NCBI GenBank assembly: GCA_938004815.1
Contig: CALKVR010000555.1
Coordinates: 1-7,502 of the forward strand
Origin: an uncultured Polyangiaceae bacterium
GTDB taxonomy: Bacteria; Myxococcota_A; Polyangia; Polyangiales; Polyangiaceae
Length of the DNA stretch: 7,502 nucleotides
Direction of reading: 5' to 3'
A program made the translations under genes and the position numbers. This document shows, piece after piece, positions 1 to 6,410 of the stretch (its first letter is position 1; each line of letters opens with the position of its first letter). The notes below the pieces were generated by a model. That model did no database searches. It was not told where the DNA came from and worked only from the letters and a program-made list of their open reading frames with translations.

Positions 1-972
1 GCGCTGCGCAAGCCCGAGTCCACCACCGGCAGCGGCGACGACAAGGAAGCGCGTCGCGTCGAGGTGCGCGTCGCCCCCCGAGCCGATGCCGTCGAAGAGG
101 TCCCACATCACCGACCGAGTATGGGCCTCGGCGGCGGGTGAGGCGCAGCTGGGTACCGGCTCGATGTTGCTGAAATCGAGGAGGCAGCACGAGTAGGTGT
201 TCCCTACCGTCGAGGCGAAGTAGGTCGCCCAGCCCTCGGACCAGGCGAAGCCGTAGCCGTTGTCGGTGCAGCTCGTGTGCGAACCGCCGCCGGTGTCCAC
301 GTCGCTGATGTCGTACTCGAGGTGGTGGCCGTACTCGTGGAGGATGACGCCGTCGTTCCAGCCGTGATCGGTCGCGTTGCCGCCATAGCCGTAGGCCGAC
401 GCGCCCGCGACCGTGATGTCGCCCCAGAAGCTCTGGTAGTGCGTCCACTCGGCGTCCGGGTACTGCACCGAGACCTGCCCGATATCGTCGCCGCCTTCGC
501 GGCGGGCGTCGGCGTAAGAGCGGCCCCGGTGGATGGCGTCGAGGATGCTGAAGTGCTGCGAGAACTCGGCCAGCGTGACGGTGTCGTCGAGCTGAATGGG
601 GGTGAGCCCCGAGGGGATGCTCCGCGTATTGGTGAAGTAGAGCCGATCATTGACGAGGTCGAGATCGAGGTACACGTCCGAAGCGAAGTTTTTCGAGACG
701 TACTCGATCTTCATCGTCTGCCCGGCGGGGAGCTTGCTCTCGTCGATCCAGACGCTGTACGCGCCCGATGAATTGGTCGTGGCCGTGCCCACGACGGTGC
801 TCCCGACCTTGACCTTGATCTCGACGCTGCGAACGGCGCGCGTCGCGGCGAGGGTGCCGTTGAGAGCGTCCTCGTACCGTACGGTGCCGAACACCTGACG
901 CGAGGCGGCGAGGGCGGGGAGCGCGGACGTCGCGCAGATCGCGAACGTGGCGAGACAGAGCGTGGTCTTCAT
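1..972 (-). CDS. Secreted gluzincin-type zinc metalloprotease (C-terminus cut by window edge)
   Basis: Likely exported zinc endopeptidase. The visible 324 residues begin with a signal peptide (about 1-22: MKTT, a hydrophobic core, then ALPALA before Ala-Ser). A beta-rich segment at about 25-110, resembling a carboxypeptidase-regulatory or Cna-B-like fold (FGTVRYED...GAYSV), follows. The catalytic domain contains HEYGHH (H212, E213, H216), the HExxH zinc site, and SEGWATYF with E246 thirty residues downstream as the likely third zinc ligand. Cysteines near 235, 262, 263 and 276 suit an exported, disulfide-bonded protein. The ATG at 972-970 was chosen because a GAGG Shine-Dalgarno lies 6 nt upstream and it directly precedes the signal peptide. 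The gene begins 17 bp after the lipoprotein stop, so the two are probably co-transcribed. The reading frame is open through position 1, so the C-terminus is missing here. The protease assignment is firm from the motif; the exact peptidase family is not resolved, and the substrate is unknown. Confidence 0.85.
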   Translation of the reverse strand, partial: MKTTLCLATFAICATSALPALAASRQVFGTVRYEDALNGTLAATRAVRSVEIKVKVGSTVVGTATTNSSGAYSVWIDESKLPAGQTMKIEYVSKNFASDVYLDLDLVNDRLYFTNTRSIPSGLTPIQLDDTVTLAEFSQHFSILDAIHRGRSYADARREGGDDIGQVSVQYPDAEWTHYQSFWGDITVAGASAYGYGGNATDHGWNDGVILHEYGHHLEYDISDVDTGGGSHTSCTDNGYGFAWSEGWATYFASTVGNTYSCCLLDFSNIEPVPSCASPAAEAHTRSVMWDLFDGIGSGGDAHLDATRFLVVAAAGGGLGLAQR

Positions 973-989
973 GGCTTACCTCGTGGGGA

Positions 990-1802
990 TCAGGGGGCGC
1001 GGCGCACGGGCGCGCCGTGGGGCTCGAATCGGCCGGCTGAATCGTCGAGCGCGACGCGCGCCTGCTCCTGGAGGACCTCGAGATCCAGGAGCTCGGGGTA
1101 GTCGACCGAGAGGCGTACCCTCGCGCCGGAGAGCACCGGCCGGCGCGGGGCGACGGCTCGGAAGACGACCTCGTTCGCGGCGCCCGCTTCGATGGGCCCG
1201 CGCCACTGGTGCGCACCGGGCGACGCCAGCTCGAACCCCTCGGGGAGGCGGAGCTGCAGCATGGCCTTGGGGGCCGCTTCGCTGCTGCCGAACCGCACCT
1301 TCACCGCCAGCTCCTCGCCCGGCGTGATCTGGTTCGGAAAGTCGACGTCGAGCCACGCGCGCGGCGGCTCGGCAGCCTCGTCTCGCAGCCGCTCGATGCT
1401 CGCGAGAGCGGCCGAGACGACGTCCTCATCGGTGTCGCCGAGGGCGACATCCTTGAGCAGGCTCACCCCGTCGGTGCGGGCCACGTGCGCGTACGCCAGC
1501 GTGGCCTGCTCGCGTACGCGTGCGTCGGGGTCGGCCAGCGCCAGTTGCTCGAGGACGCCGAGCCCGTCGTCGCCCGGTGCACCGGGGATCTTGTCGACGG
1601 CGGCGGCGCGGACGGCGGCGTCGTCCGACGTCACCTCGGTGCGCCAGCTCGCCGCCTCCGGGTTCTCTTCGGGGGCGTCGGGTACTTCGGTTTCGTCGCA
1701 ACCCATCGCGACGAGCGCCGTCGCGGCGAGAGCGGTACGGCAGAGGCGAGGAAGCGTGCGCGCGCACGTGCGCGACGCACTCGTGATCGAAGCTCCGAGC
1801 AT
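990..1802 (-). CDS. HEAT-repeat lipoprotein with C-terminal beta-sandwich-like domain
   Basis: Predicted envelope lipoprotein of 270 residues. The N-terminus is Arg-rich (RTCARTLPRLCR), followed by a hydrophobic stretch and LVAMGC, which puts the candidate lipidated Cys at 35. The lipobox is imperfect (Ala at -3, Met at -2), so lipidation is probable rather than certain. An acidic, Pro-rich linker follows (36-52). Two to three helical HEAT-like repeats span about 57-141 (for example DPDARVREQATLAYAHVA and DEDVVSAALASIERL). A beta-rich Ig- or DUF11-like domain spans about 149-250 (LDVDFPNQITPGEELAVKVRF, LRLPEGFEL). Two in-frame ATGs lie two codons apart; the second (1802-1800) is chosen because AAGGAG sits 6 nt upstream of it, whereas the first abuts the AAGGAG. 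It is followed 17 bp later by the metalloprotease, so it is probably its operon partner, perhaps an anchor, inhibitor or scaffold. That role is inference. No specific family is recognised. Confidence 0.8.
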   Translation of the reverse strand: MLGASITSASRTCARTLPRLCRTALAATALVAMGCDETEVPDAPEENPEAASWRTEVTSDDAAVRAAAVDKIPGAPGDDGLGVLEQLALADPDARVREQATLAYAHVARTDGVSLLKDVALGDTDEDVVSAALASIERLRDEAAEPPRAWLDVDFPNQITPGEELAVKVRFGSSEAAPKAMLQLRLPEGFELASPGAHQWRGPIEAGAANEVVFRAVAPRRPVLSGARVRLSVDYPELLDLEVLQEQARVALDDSAGRFEPHGAPVRRAP

Positions 1803-1908
1803 GGGCATCTCCTTGTGAGCGCCGCGCCCAGAGCAACGAGCATTCCACCCCACATCATGCGCGATTTGCGGACTTCGGCGCAGCTGGCGGGCGGCCCACG
1901 AACCGCGC

Positions 1909-1934
1909 GCAACCAGTTGCTCGCAATGGGTTGC
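1909..1934. promoter_or_regulatory. Imperfect 26 bp dyad upstream of the lipoprotein-protease operon
   Basis: The sequence reads GCAACC-AG-TTGC-TC-GCAA-TG-GGTTGC. The outer arms (6 bp) and inner arms (4 bp) are perfect inverted repeats separated by symmetric 2-nt mismatches. It lies in the 222 bp gap between the hemerythrin stop (2025) and the lipoprotein start (1802), about 107 bp upstream of the latter. It has no adjacent T-run, so a repressor or activator operator seems as likely as a terminator for the hemerythrin gene. The rest of the gap (1803-2024) shows no convincing gene or consensus promoter. Confidence 0.35.
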
Positions 1935-2024
1935 ACGTCGCGCCGTTCGCTGCTCGCTCAGCGCCGAGGCTTGGACGGAAAGAACATCGTCATGACTCCA
2001 TCGTCAGGAAGGTGGCTCGGTCGC

Positions 2025-2741
2025 TCACGCGGACGCGTCGAGGCGCGACGTGAGGTCGGACCAGTCGGCCGGGTCGAGGTGCGGCTCGAAGCTCGCGAGC
2101 AGCATGGCAAACGGCTCCGACGGCATGGCGGCCTTGGCGCCGCTCAGCATCGCGACGCGGAGGTCGCGCCCGTTGGCGGGGATCATGACGCGGGTGAAGG
2201 CGAGCATCTCGTCGGGGCCGATCGAGGCCAGGATGGCGTCGTGGATGACCATGAGCTCGTCGACGGTGTAGAGCGACTCGAGGAGCGGCTCGGTGACGGT
2301 CTCTTCTTCGAGCATGTGCACCAGGCTGTCCGCGACGAAGCGCGAGAACGCCAAGTAGAGTCGCCGGCCGAGGGCGGCGGACGTGCCGGGGCGCGCGCAG
2401 CCGAAGGCGTTGATGAGCGAGCGGAGCTCGGCGATCTCGATCTCGTGGGCGCGGTGCTCTTCGGCGAGGCGGGCCGACGCGCTGGGGGCCTTCTTCTCGA
2501 TGGCGGGATGGATGTGGCGATCCTCGTGCGCGATGTGGCTCTCGACGAGGTAGAGCACGCCGTCGAGGTCGTCGAGCAGACGCGCGGTCGAGGCGCAGTC
2601 GTTGAAGTCGGCGGCGCCCATGCGCGTCAGGAGGCTGGTGAGCGCCCAGCGAATCCCCTTGTGCACCGGGCCGTAGAGGTCGACCTTGGGGAGGCGGGGG
2701 CTGTCGTTGCGCAGGGTCGGGGGGTCGATCTCGAGTTCCAT
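2025..2741 (-). CDS. Hemerythrin HHE cation-binding domain protein
   Basis: A 238-residue, soluble, mostly helical protein expected to bind a di-iron centre in a four-helix bundle. Proteins of this type sense or carry O2 or NO, or protect iron-sulfur centres. Ligand candidates appear in hemerythrin order: H27 (GPVHKGIR) on helix 1; H69, H72, E73 and H76/H78 (ESHIAHEDRHIHPAIE) on helix 2; H96 and H99/E100 (EEHRAHE) on helix 3; H142 with E146/E147 (VHMLEEE) on helix 4. Residues about 150-238 form a helical extension (IPANGRDLRVAMLSGAKAAMPSEPF) beyond the minimal domain. The ATG at 2741-2739 is preferred: AAGGAG lies 5 nt upstream, and third-position GC is high from this codon onward but low in the 14-codon upstream extension. 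An in-frame ATG at 2783 with GGAGG 4 nt upstream is a real alternative. There are no membrane segments or signal peptide, so it is cytoplasmic. It appears monocistronic, 125 bp downstream of the GAF-regulator stop. Physiological role not determinable. Confidence 0.85.
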   Translation of the reverse strand: MELEIDPPTLRNDSPRLPKVDLYGPVHKGIRWALTSLLTRMGAADFNDCASTARLLDDLDGVLYLVESHIAHEDRHIHPAIEKKAPSASARLAEEHRAHEIEIAELRSLINAFGCARPGTSAALGRRLYLAFSRFVADSLVHMLEEETVTEPLLESLYTVDELMVIHDAILASIGPDEMLAFTRVMIPANGRDLRVAMLSGAKAAMPSEPFAMLLASFEPHLDPADWSDLTSRLDASA

Positions 2742-2866
2742 CGGGGCTCCTTGTCGACGCGTCGTTGCGTCGAGGAGCACCATGCGCCCTCCCCGAGGTA
2801 CGCGTTCCTAAATGGGCCTTTCGAGCTTGCTACGAGATCCTTAAGAAGTTCGTAAACGGCCGGATC

Positions 2867-4243
2867 TCAGCTGCCAGACGCCTCTTCGAGCTCGATCTTG
2901 CAGGATGCCTCGAGCCGAAAGTGGCCCCGGCCGGTCGAAGGCAAGCGAATCTCGGGGCACTTGAGCTCGAGTCGCTTGCGGAGCAGGACGAGCCGGCTCT
3001 CGAGGTTGTCGCGCAGCGCGGGGAGGCCCAGCCACGGATCGAGCCGGAGCTCGCGGTTCGAGAACTCGGTTCGCCCCGTGTCGACGTGCGCCCGCAGGAG
3101 CTTCCAGAGGATGCGGCCGGGCACGTTGCGGATCAGGTACTCGTCGCCGACGAACACGCAGTCGTCGTGACGGAAAAAGCGGAACCGCTTGACCGGGCCC
3201 GGCGCCGCGCCAAGAGCCGTCTGCGGTGCCGGAGCAGGCGCTGCGTCGTCCTTGCCGCGCTCGCGAAGCACGACGTTGTCGAGGCCGAAGGCGACCTGGT
3301 TGGCGATGATCTCGAGGAAGGTCTCGTCCCACTCGTCGAACCCGAGCCGATCCTTGCTCTCGACCGCGAGCACGCCGACGAGGCGATCGCCGACGACGAG
3401 CGGCAGCGCCATGTGGCTCTGCGCGTCGGCGAGGCCGGGGAGCGGGATCTCGGGGCGCAGATCGCGGCGGCCGCCGGCTTGCTCGATGGTGGTCCGGATG
3501 GCGCGGCTGTAGCGCATCTCGTTCTCGACCCCCGAGAGCCGCAGGAGCCGGCGCTCGCGCGCGACGGTGCCGATCAGGCCCTCGCCCATCGCGACCTCGG
3601 CGCCGACCCCCCCGTCACCGTAGCCGCGGCTAGCGACGGTGAAGAGCCTCTCGCCCGTCTCGTCGGGCACGAGGACCATCGCGTGCTCGAAGCCGAGCGC
3701 GACCTCGAGGCTCTCGAGCACGGTCGAGAGGAGCGTGTCGAGGTCGGGGGCCCGGCACGCTTGCTGCGAGACGAGCTGGAGCCCGCGGAGCTCCGAGCGA
3801 GGCCCGCCGGGGTCGTCCCGCTCGACGATCTCCGGGACGTCGATGAACGCGTCCTGCTTTTCGCATGCGACCACGCGGTACACGTCGGCCGACAGGAGCT
3901 TGAAGATCCCGGACATGCCGGTGTGCGACGCGATGGCTTGGATTCGCAGCGACATCGAGTCGAACAGCGGGCCGCTCTCTTCTGCGTGGAGGTACGTGAG
4001 CTCGAGGCGCCAGCTCTCGAACGTCACCGGGTCGTAGACGATCACGGTCGCGCGCGGGTTCTCGAGGACGTTCTGCTTCGTCTTGTTGAAGAACTGGCAC
4101 GAGAGCGCGACGTGCCGCTCGTCGACGTGAAACACCTGGCTCAGGTAGGTGACGTTCGGCGTGCCGTCGCGCGCGCACGTCGCGATGAGCGACGGGATCA
4201 CGCCCTGGAAGCTGCGCAGCGGCGGACCGCATGTCCGCTTCAC
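2867..4243 (-). CDS. PNPOx-like barrel / GAF / winged-helix one-component regulator
   Basis: A 458-residue soluble protein with three domains. Residues about 10-125 form a pyridoxamine-phosphate-oxidase-like split barrel (GVIPSLIATCARDGTPNVTYLSQVF, then FFNKTKQNVLENPRATV), a fold that usually binds FMN or another flavin. Residues about 166-325 are a GAF sensor domain (LDTLLSTVLESLEVALGFEHAMVLVPD, GEGLIGTVAR, ALPLVVGDRLVGVLAVES, FLEIIANQVAFGLDN). An Ala/Pro linker (331-350) leads to about 352-452, which resembles an OmpR-type winged helix: GRILWKLLR, then NLESRLVLLRKRLE as candidate recognition helix, then a wing ending TGRGHFRLEA. The GTG start (4243-4241) overlaps the TGA of the preceding gene as GTGA, indicating translational coupling. 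The architecture suggests a cytoplasmic sensor that reads a small molecule or redox state through flavin/GAF and binds DNA. The ligand and targets are unknown. The DNA-binding assignment of the third domain is the weakest part. Confidence 0.85.
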   Translation of the reverse strand: MKRTCGPPLRSFQGVIPSLIATCARDGTPNVTYLSQVFHVDERHVALSCQFFNKTKQNVLENPRATVIVYDPVTFESWRLELTYLHAEESGPLFDSMSLRIQAIASHTGMSGIFKLLSADVYRVVACEKQDAFIDVPEIVERDDPGGPRSELRGLQLVSQQACRAPDLDTLLSTVLESLEVALGFEHAMVLVPDETGERLFTVASRGYGDGGVGAEVAMGEGLIGTVARERRLLRLSGVENEMRYSRAIRTTIEQAGGRRDLRPEIPLPGLADAQSHMALPLVVGDRLVGVLAVESKDRLGFDEWDETFLEIIANQVAFGLDNVVLRERGKDDAAPAPAPQTALGAAPGPVKRFRFFRHDDCVFVGDEYLIRNVPGRILWKLLRAHVDTGRTEFSNRELRLDPWLGLPALRDNLESRLVLLRKRLELKCPEIRLPSTGRGHFRLEASCKIELEEASGS

Positions 4244-4713
4244 GCAGGCTCTCCCATCCGACGGCCGGCGCCGGGCCCAGGCGTCTGCAAGAACGCGTCG
4301 GTCGCCTCGAGCTCGACCACGACGCCGGGGCTCGTGTGGACGCGCCGAATCACGGACCGGGGCATGCCCGCGAGCGCCACCTGCTCCGAGAAGGCGATGA
4401 GGTACCGCTGCGACAGCGCCTCGTCGTCCAGCGTCGCGGCGCGAACTTGGATCACGCGGCCCTTCAGCTGGATCGACCGGTGATCGATTATCCGCGAGAA
4501 CGTGACAGCGAGGAGGCCGTTGTCGGCGATGTTGGCGATGGCCCGCTTGGCGAGCGGCTCGTACAGGTACAGGGCGACCCGCGAGCTCGAGAGGACGGCC
4601 GCGCCGATTCCACGCATGCAGTCGGGGACGAGGGCGGCGTCGCGCGTACCGACCAGGATCGATACGCCGCTCTCGATGAGCTCGGTCATCTCACGCGAGA
4701 AGGAGACGCCCAT
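4240..4713 (-). CDS. Small pyridoxamine 5'-phosphate oxidase-family (split-barrel) protein
   Basis: A 157-residue stand-alone split-barrel protein. Family-like features are SGVSILVGTRDAALVPDCMRGIGAAV at the first strands, the central VALYLYEPLAKRAIANIADNGLLAVTFS, and DHRSIQLKGRV, where phosphate- or flavin-binding residues usually lie. The C-terminus is helical and then Pro/Gly-rich. It is expected to bind FMN or a related cofactor, but true PNP oxidase activity is doubtful: the protein is short, and such proteins are often flavin or heme binders of unknown reaction. The ATG at 4713-4711 is favoured. A TTG in frame at 4737 lies upstream of a candidate -10 TATAGT whose transcript would begin only a few nt before this ATG, so the message may be nearly leaderless; no Shine-Dalgarno is visible. 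A further in-frame ATG occurs at residue 9. Its stop overlaps the next gene's start (GTGA), so the pair is co-translated and probably works together. It is divergent from the kinase. Confidence 0.8.
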   Translation of the reverse strand: MGVSFSREMTELIESGVSILVGTRDAALVPDCMRGIGAAVLSSSRVALYLYEPLAKRAIANIADNGLLAVTFSRIIDHRSIQLKGRVIQVRAATLDDEALSQRYLIAFSEQVALAGMPRSVIRRVHTSPGVVVELEATDAFLQTPGPGAGRRMGEPA

Positions 4714-4725
4714 GGTGGCGAGCGA

Positions 4726-4733
4726 ACTATAGT
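4726..4733. promoter_or_regulatory. Candidate shared -10 palindrome for divergent promoters
   Basis: ACTATAGT is a perfect 8 bp palindrome that gives TATAGT (5 of 6 with the TATAAT consensus) on both strands, in the 56 bp spacer between the PNPOx-like gene (minus, start 4713) and the kinase (plus, start 4770). On the minus strand the -10 ends 12 nt before the ATG. On the plus strand it ends 36 nt before the kinase ATG. No good -35 is seen in either direction (a weak TTGTAC sits 14 nt upstream on the minus strand), so activator dependence or another sigma factor is possible. It stands out as an AT-rich island in GC-rich DNA. Confidence 0.4.
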
Positions 4734-4769
4734 CCAAACGCGCCCGTACAAAGGGTATGGTCCGCGCCG

Positions 4770-6314
4770 ATGCGACCTGGAGACCGGTTCGACCGGTTCG
4801 AGATCGTCGCGCACATCGGCGAGGGCGGGATGGGCCGCGTCTTTCGCGCGCGCGACGAGAAGCTCGGGCGCGACGTGGCCATCAAGCTGCTGCCGAGCGG
4901 CGACGGCAGCGACGAGGCCCGCCAGCGCATGCTGCGTGAGGCGCGCGCGGCCGCGGGCGTGACCCACCCCCACGCGGTCGCGATCTACGACGTGGGCGAG
5001 CACCCCGAGGCGGGGCCCTACATCGTCATGGAGCTCGTGGTGGGCGAGCCGCTCCGCGCGAAGATCGGCGATGCGAGCGTGACCGAGGCGCAGAAGGTCC
5101 TCTGGTTGGATCAGATCGCAGCCGCCCTCGAGGCGGCGCACGCGACCCAGGTCGTCCACCGCGACGTCAAGCCCGAGAACGTCGTCGTCACCAAGGGCGG
5201 CGCGGCCAAGGTGCTCGACTTCGGCATCGCCAAGCGAGCCGCGACCGGCGTCGACCCGAGCGCGCCCACCGAAGCAAAGTCCGGCGGCGCGCTCTCGACC
5301 CTGACCGCGGCGGGCGTGCAGGTCGGTACGCCGATCTACATGGCGCCGGAGCAGATAAAAGGCGACGCGGTGGACGCCCGCGCCGACCAGTTCGCGTGGG
5401 GCGTCGTCGCGTACGAGCTCCTCGCGGGCAGGCTCCCGTGGGCGACCGACAAGGGGTCTCTCGGCCTCGTCGGCTCGATCCTGACCGACGATCCTCCCCC
5501 GCTCGCCGGCGTGGGCGACGGTGTCGCCTCGGTCGTGGCGAGGGCGATGTCCAAGCGCAAAGAGGCGCGGTTCGCGTCGATGGCCGAGCTCCGCGCCGCG
5601 CTCGGGGGCGCCCCGGCCGCGCGCAGCTCGTCGTCGCCGCCCGCTCCGCGAAACGCAGGCGAGCCTCCGCGGTCCGGCGCGCGCTACGACACCGAGACGC
5701 TCAAGGCGATCTTCGAGCACGCGATCCGCGTCGAGGGCGCGCGGGGCCGATACCGAGAAGACGACCTCGTCGAGGCCGCCCGCGAGATGGGGATCGACGA
5801 GGCCACGATCCTCGACGCTGCGCGTGAGGTCGAGCTCGCGCGCGGGCTGCCGAACGTCGACGCTCTTCGCGCCGAAAAGCGCCGCAAGGCGCGGAGCTCG
5901 TTCATCCAGCACCTGGGCGCGTACCTGATCGTGAACACGTTCCTCGCCCTGATGAGCGGCCACCTCAACAAGGCGGTGCTGCTCGGTTGGGGGGTCGGCC
6001 TCGCGTTCCACCTGTGGGGCGTCGTGTTCCCGAAGGGCGAGAGCGACGACGACCTGCTCGAAGAAGCCTTCAAGCGGCGGCTCGCCACGCAGAAAAAGCG
6101 CGGGAGGCCAGAGCGTGAGCGCGACGTCCCGGGCGACGTGGCCGCCGGCGCGGCCGAGCTGCTCGCGACCGCGCGTCGCGGCGGCCCGCTCGAGCGGGTG
6201 CGCGTCGCCACCGGCGAGCCCGCGCCCGGTGACGACGAGCGCGCCGCCGAGGCCGAAGCCGCCGCAGTCGAGGCCAGCGAGGTCGAGCGCGCGAAGCCGA
6301 AGCCGCGCCGGTGA
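4770..6314 (+). CDS. Hanks-type Ser/Thr protein kinase with C-terminal 2TM domain
   Basis: A 514-residue membrane-tethered eukaryotic-like kinase. The kinase domain (about 8-280) has all key residues: Gly-rich loop IGEGGMGRVF (16-25), K39 in VAIK, E57 of helix C, HRDVKPEN (130-137) with catalytic D132, K134 and N137, DFG (150-152), GTPIYMAPE (186-194) and D206. It is an RD kinase with a long activation segment rich in Ser/Thr (about 153-185), likely autophosphorylated. A Ser/Pro-rich linker (285-300) leads to a helical module at about 306-356 (LKAIFEHAIRVEG, DDLVEAAREMGIDEATILDAAREVE). A 2TM hairpin follows: helices at about 378-395 (HLGAYLIVNTFLALM) and 401-420 (LLGWGVGLAFHLWGVVF). Both ends should be cytoplasmic, with no extracellular sensor. 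A charged, Ala/Glu-rich tail (421-514) may bind partners. ATG 4770 starts the usual kinase N-terminus (MRPGDRFDRFEIV); the nearest purine-rich stretch, AAAGGG, is 14 nt away, so no normal Shine-Dalgarno exists. It is divergent from the PNPOx/GAF pair. Substrates unknown. Confidence 0.93.
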   Translation: MRPGDRFDRFEIVAHIGEGGMGRVFRARDEKLGRDVAIKLLPSGDGSDEARQRMLREARAAAGVTHPHAVAIYDVGEHPEAGPYIVMELVVGEPLRAKIGDASVTEAQKVLWLDQIAAALEAAHATQVVHRDVKPENVVVTKGGAAKVLDFGIAKRAATGVDPSAPTEAKSGGALSTLTAAGVQVGTPIYMAPEQIKGDAVDARADQFAWGVVAYELLAGRLPWATDKGSLGLVGSILTDDPPPLAGVGDGVASVVARAMSKRKEARFASMAELRAALGGAPAARSSSSPPAPRNAGEPPRSGARYDTETLKAIFEHAIRVEGARGRYREDDLVEAAREMGIDEATILDAAREVELARGLPNVDALRAEKRRKARSSFIQHLGAYLIVNTFLALMSGHLNKAVLLGWGVGLAFHLWGVVFPKGESDDDLLEEAFKRRLATQKKRGRPERERDVPGDVAAGAAELLATARRGGPLERVRVATGEPAPGDDERAAEAEAAAVEASEVERAKPKPRR

Positions 6315-6326
6315 GGCGGCGGTGCG

Positions 6327-6348
6327 AAGGTGCGCACGTGCGCACCTT
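6327..6348. terminator. Perfect 22 bp palindrome, probable bidirectional terminator
   Basis: AAGGTGCGCAC is followed immediately by its exact reverse complement, giving a possible 9 bp GC-rich stem with an ACGT tetraloop. It sits 13 bp after the kinase stop and 63 bp past the end proposed for the converging gene, where a bidirectional terminator is expected. The U-tract is minimal (TTAT on the plus strand), so a protein-binding palindrome is the alternative. The remaining bases to 6410 show nothing else recognisable. Confidence 0.5.
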
Positions 6349-6410
6349 ATGGCGTTGCCGCTGCGGACCCGATTCCGGTCGACGTGGCGGCGCGGATGAG
6401 AGGCACCCGC

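Noticed and set aside
1209..2855. 548-codon open frame on the plus strand
   Set aside because: It lies antisense to the lipoprotein and hemerythrin genes, has no recognisable motif and shows the Arg/Ala/Gly/Glu-rich composition of a shadow frame in GC-rich DNA.
2742..2866. Possible hemerythrin promoter in the relatively AT-rich stretch around 2840-2857
   Set aside because: TTTACG or TTACGA can serve as a weak -35, but no acceptable -10 is found at normal spacing.
2834..2868. Inverted repeat GAGATCC/GGATCTC with a 21-nt loop just after the GAF-regulator stop
   Set aside because: Short 7 bp arms, long loop, no T-run, and one arm starts inside the stop codon; too weak to call a terminator.
2765..4483. 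572-codon open frame on the plus strand
   Set aside because: Antisense to the PNPOx/GAF/winged-helix gene, whose motifs are clear. The plus-strand product is Asp/Glu/Arg/Leu-rich with no domain.
4782..4799. Perfect tandem 9 bp repeat (GACCGGTTC twice) at the kinase start
   Set aside because: It encodes DRF-DRF, the normal beginning of this kinase type (D-R-[FY]-E-I). No sign of a longer variable repeat.
4686..6011. 441-codon open frame on the minus strand
   Set aside because: Exactly antisense to the kinase, which has every catalytic motif. The opposite frame is low-complexity Arg/Asp/Val/Leu sequence.
6070..6410. Uninterrupted continuation of the 6942 minus-strand frame down to 6070
   Set aside because: It would overlap 245 bp of the kinase antisense and becomes Arg/Pro/Ser-rich after residue 150. 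A frame break near 6488-6491 explains the data better.
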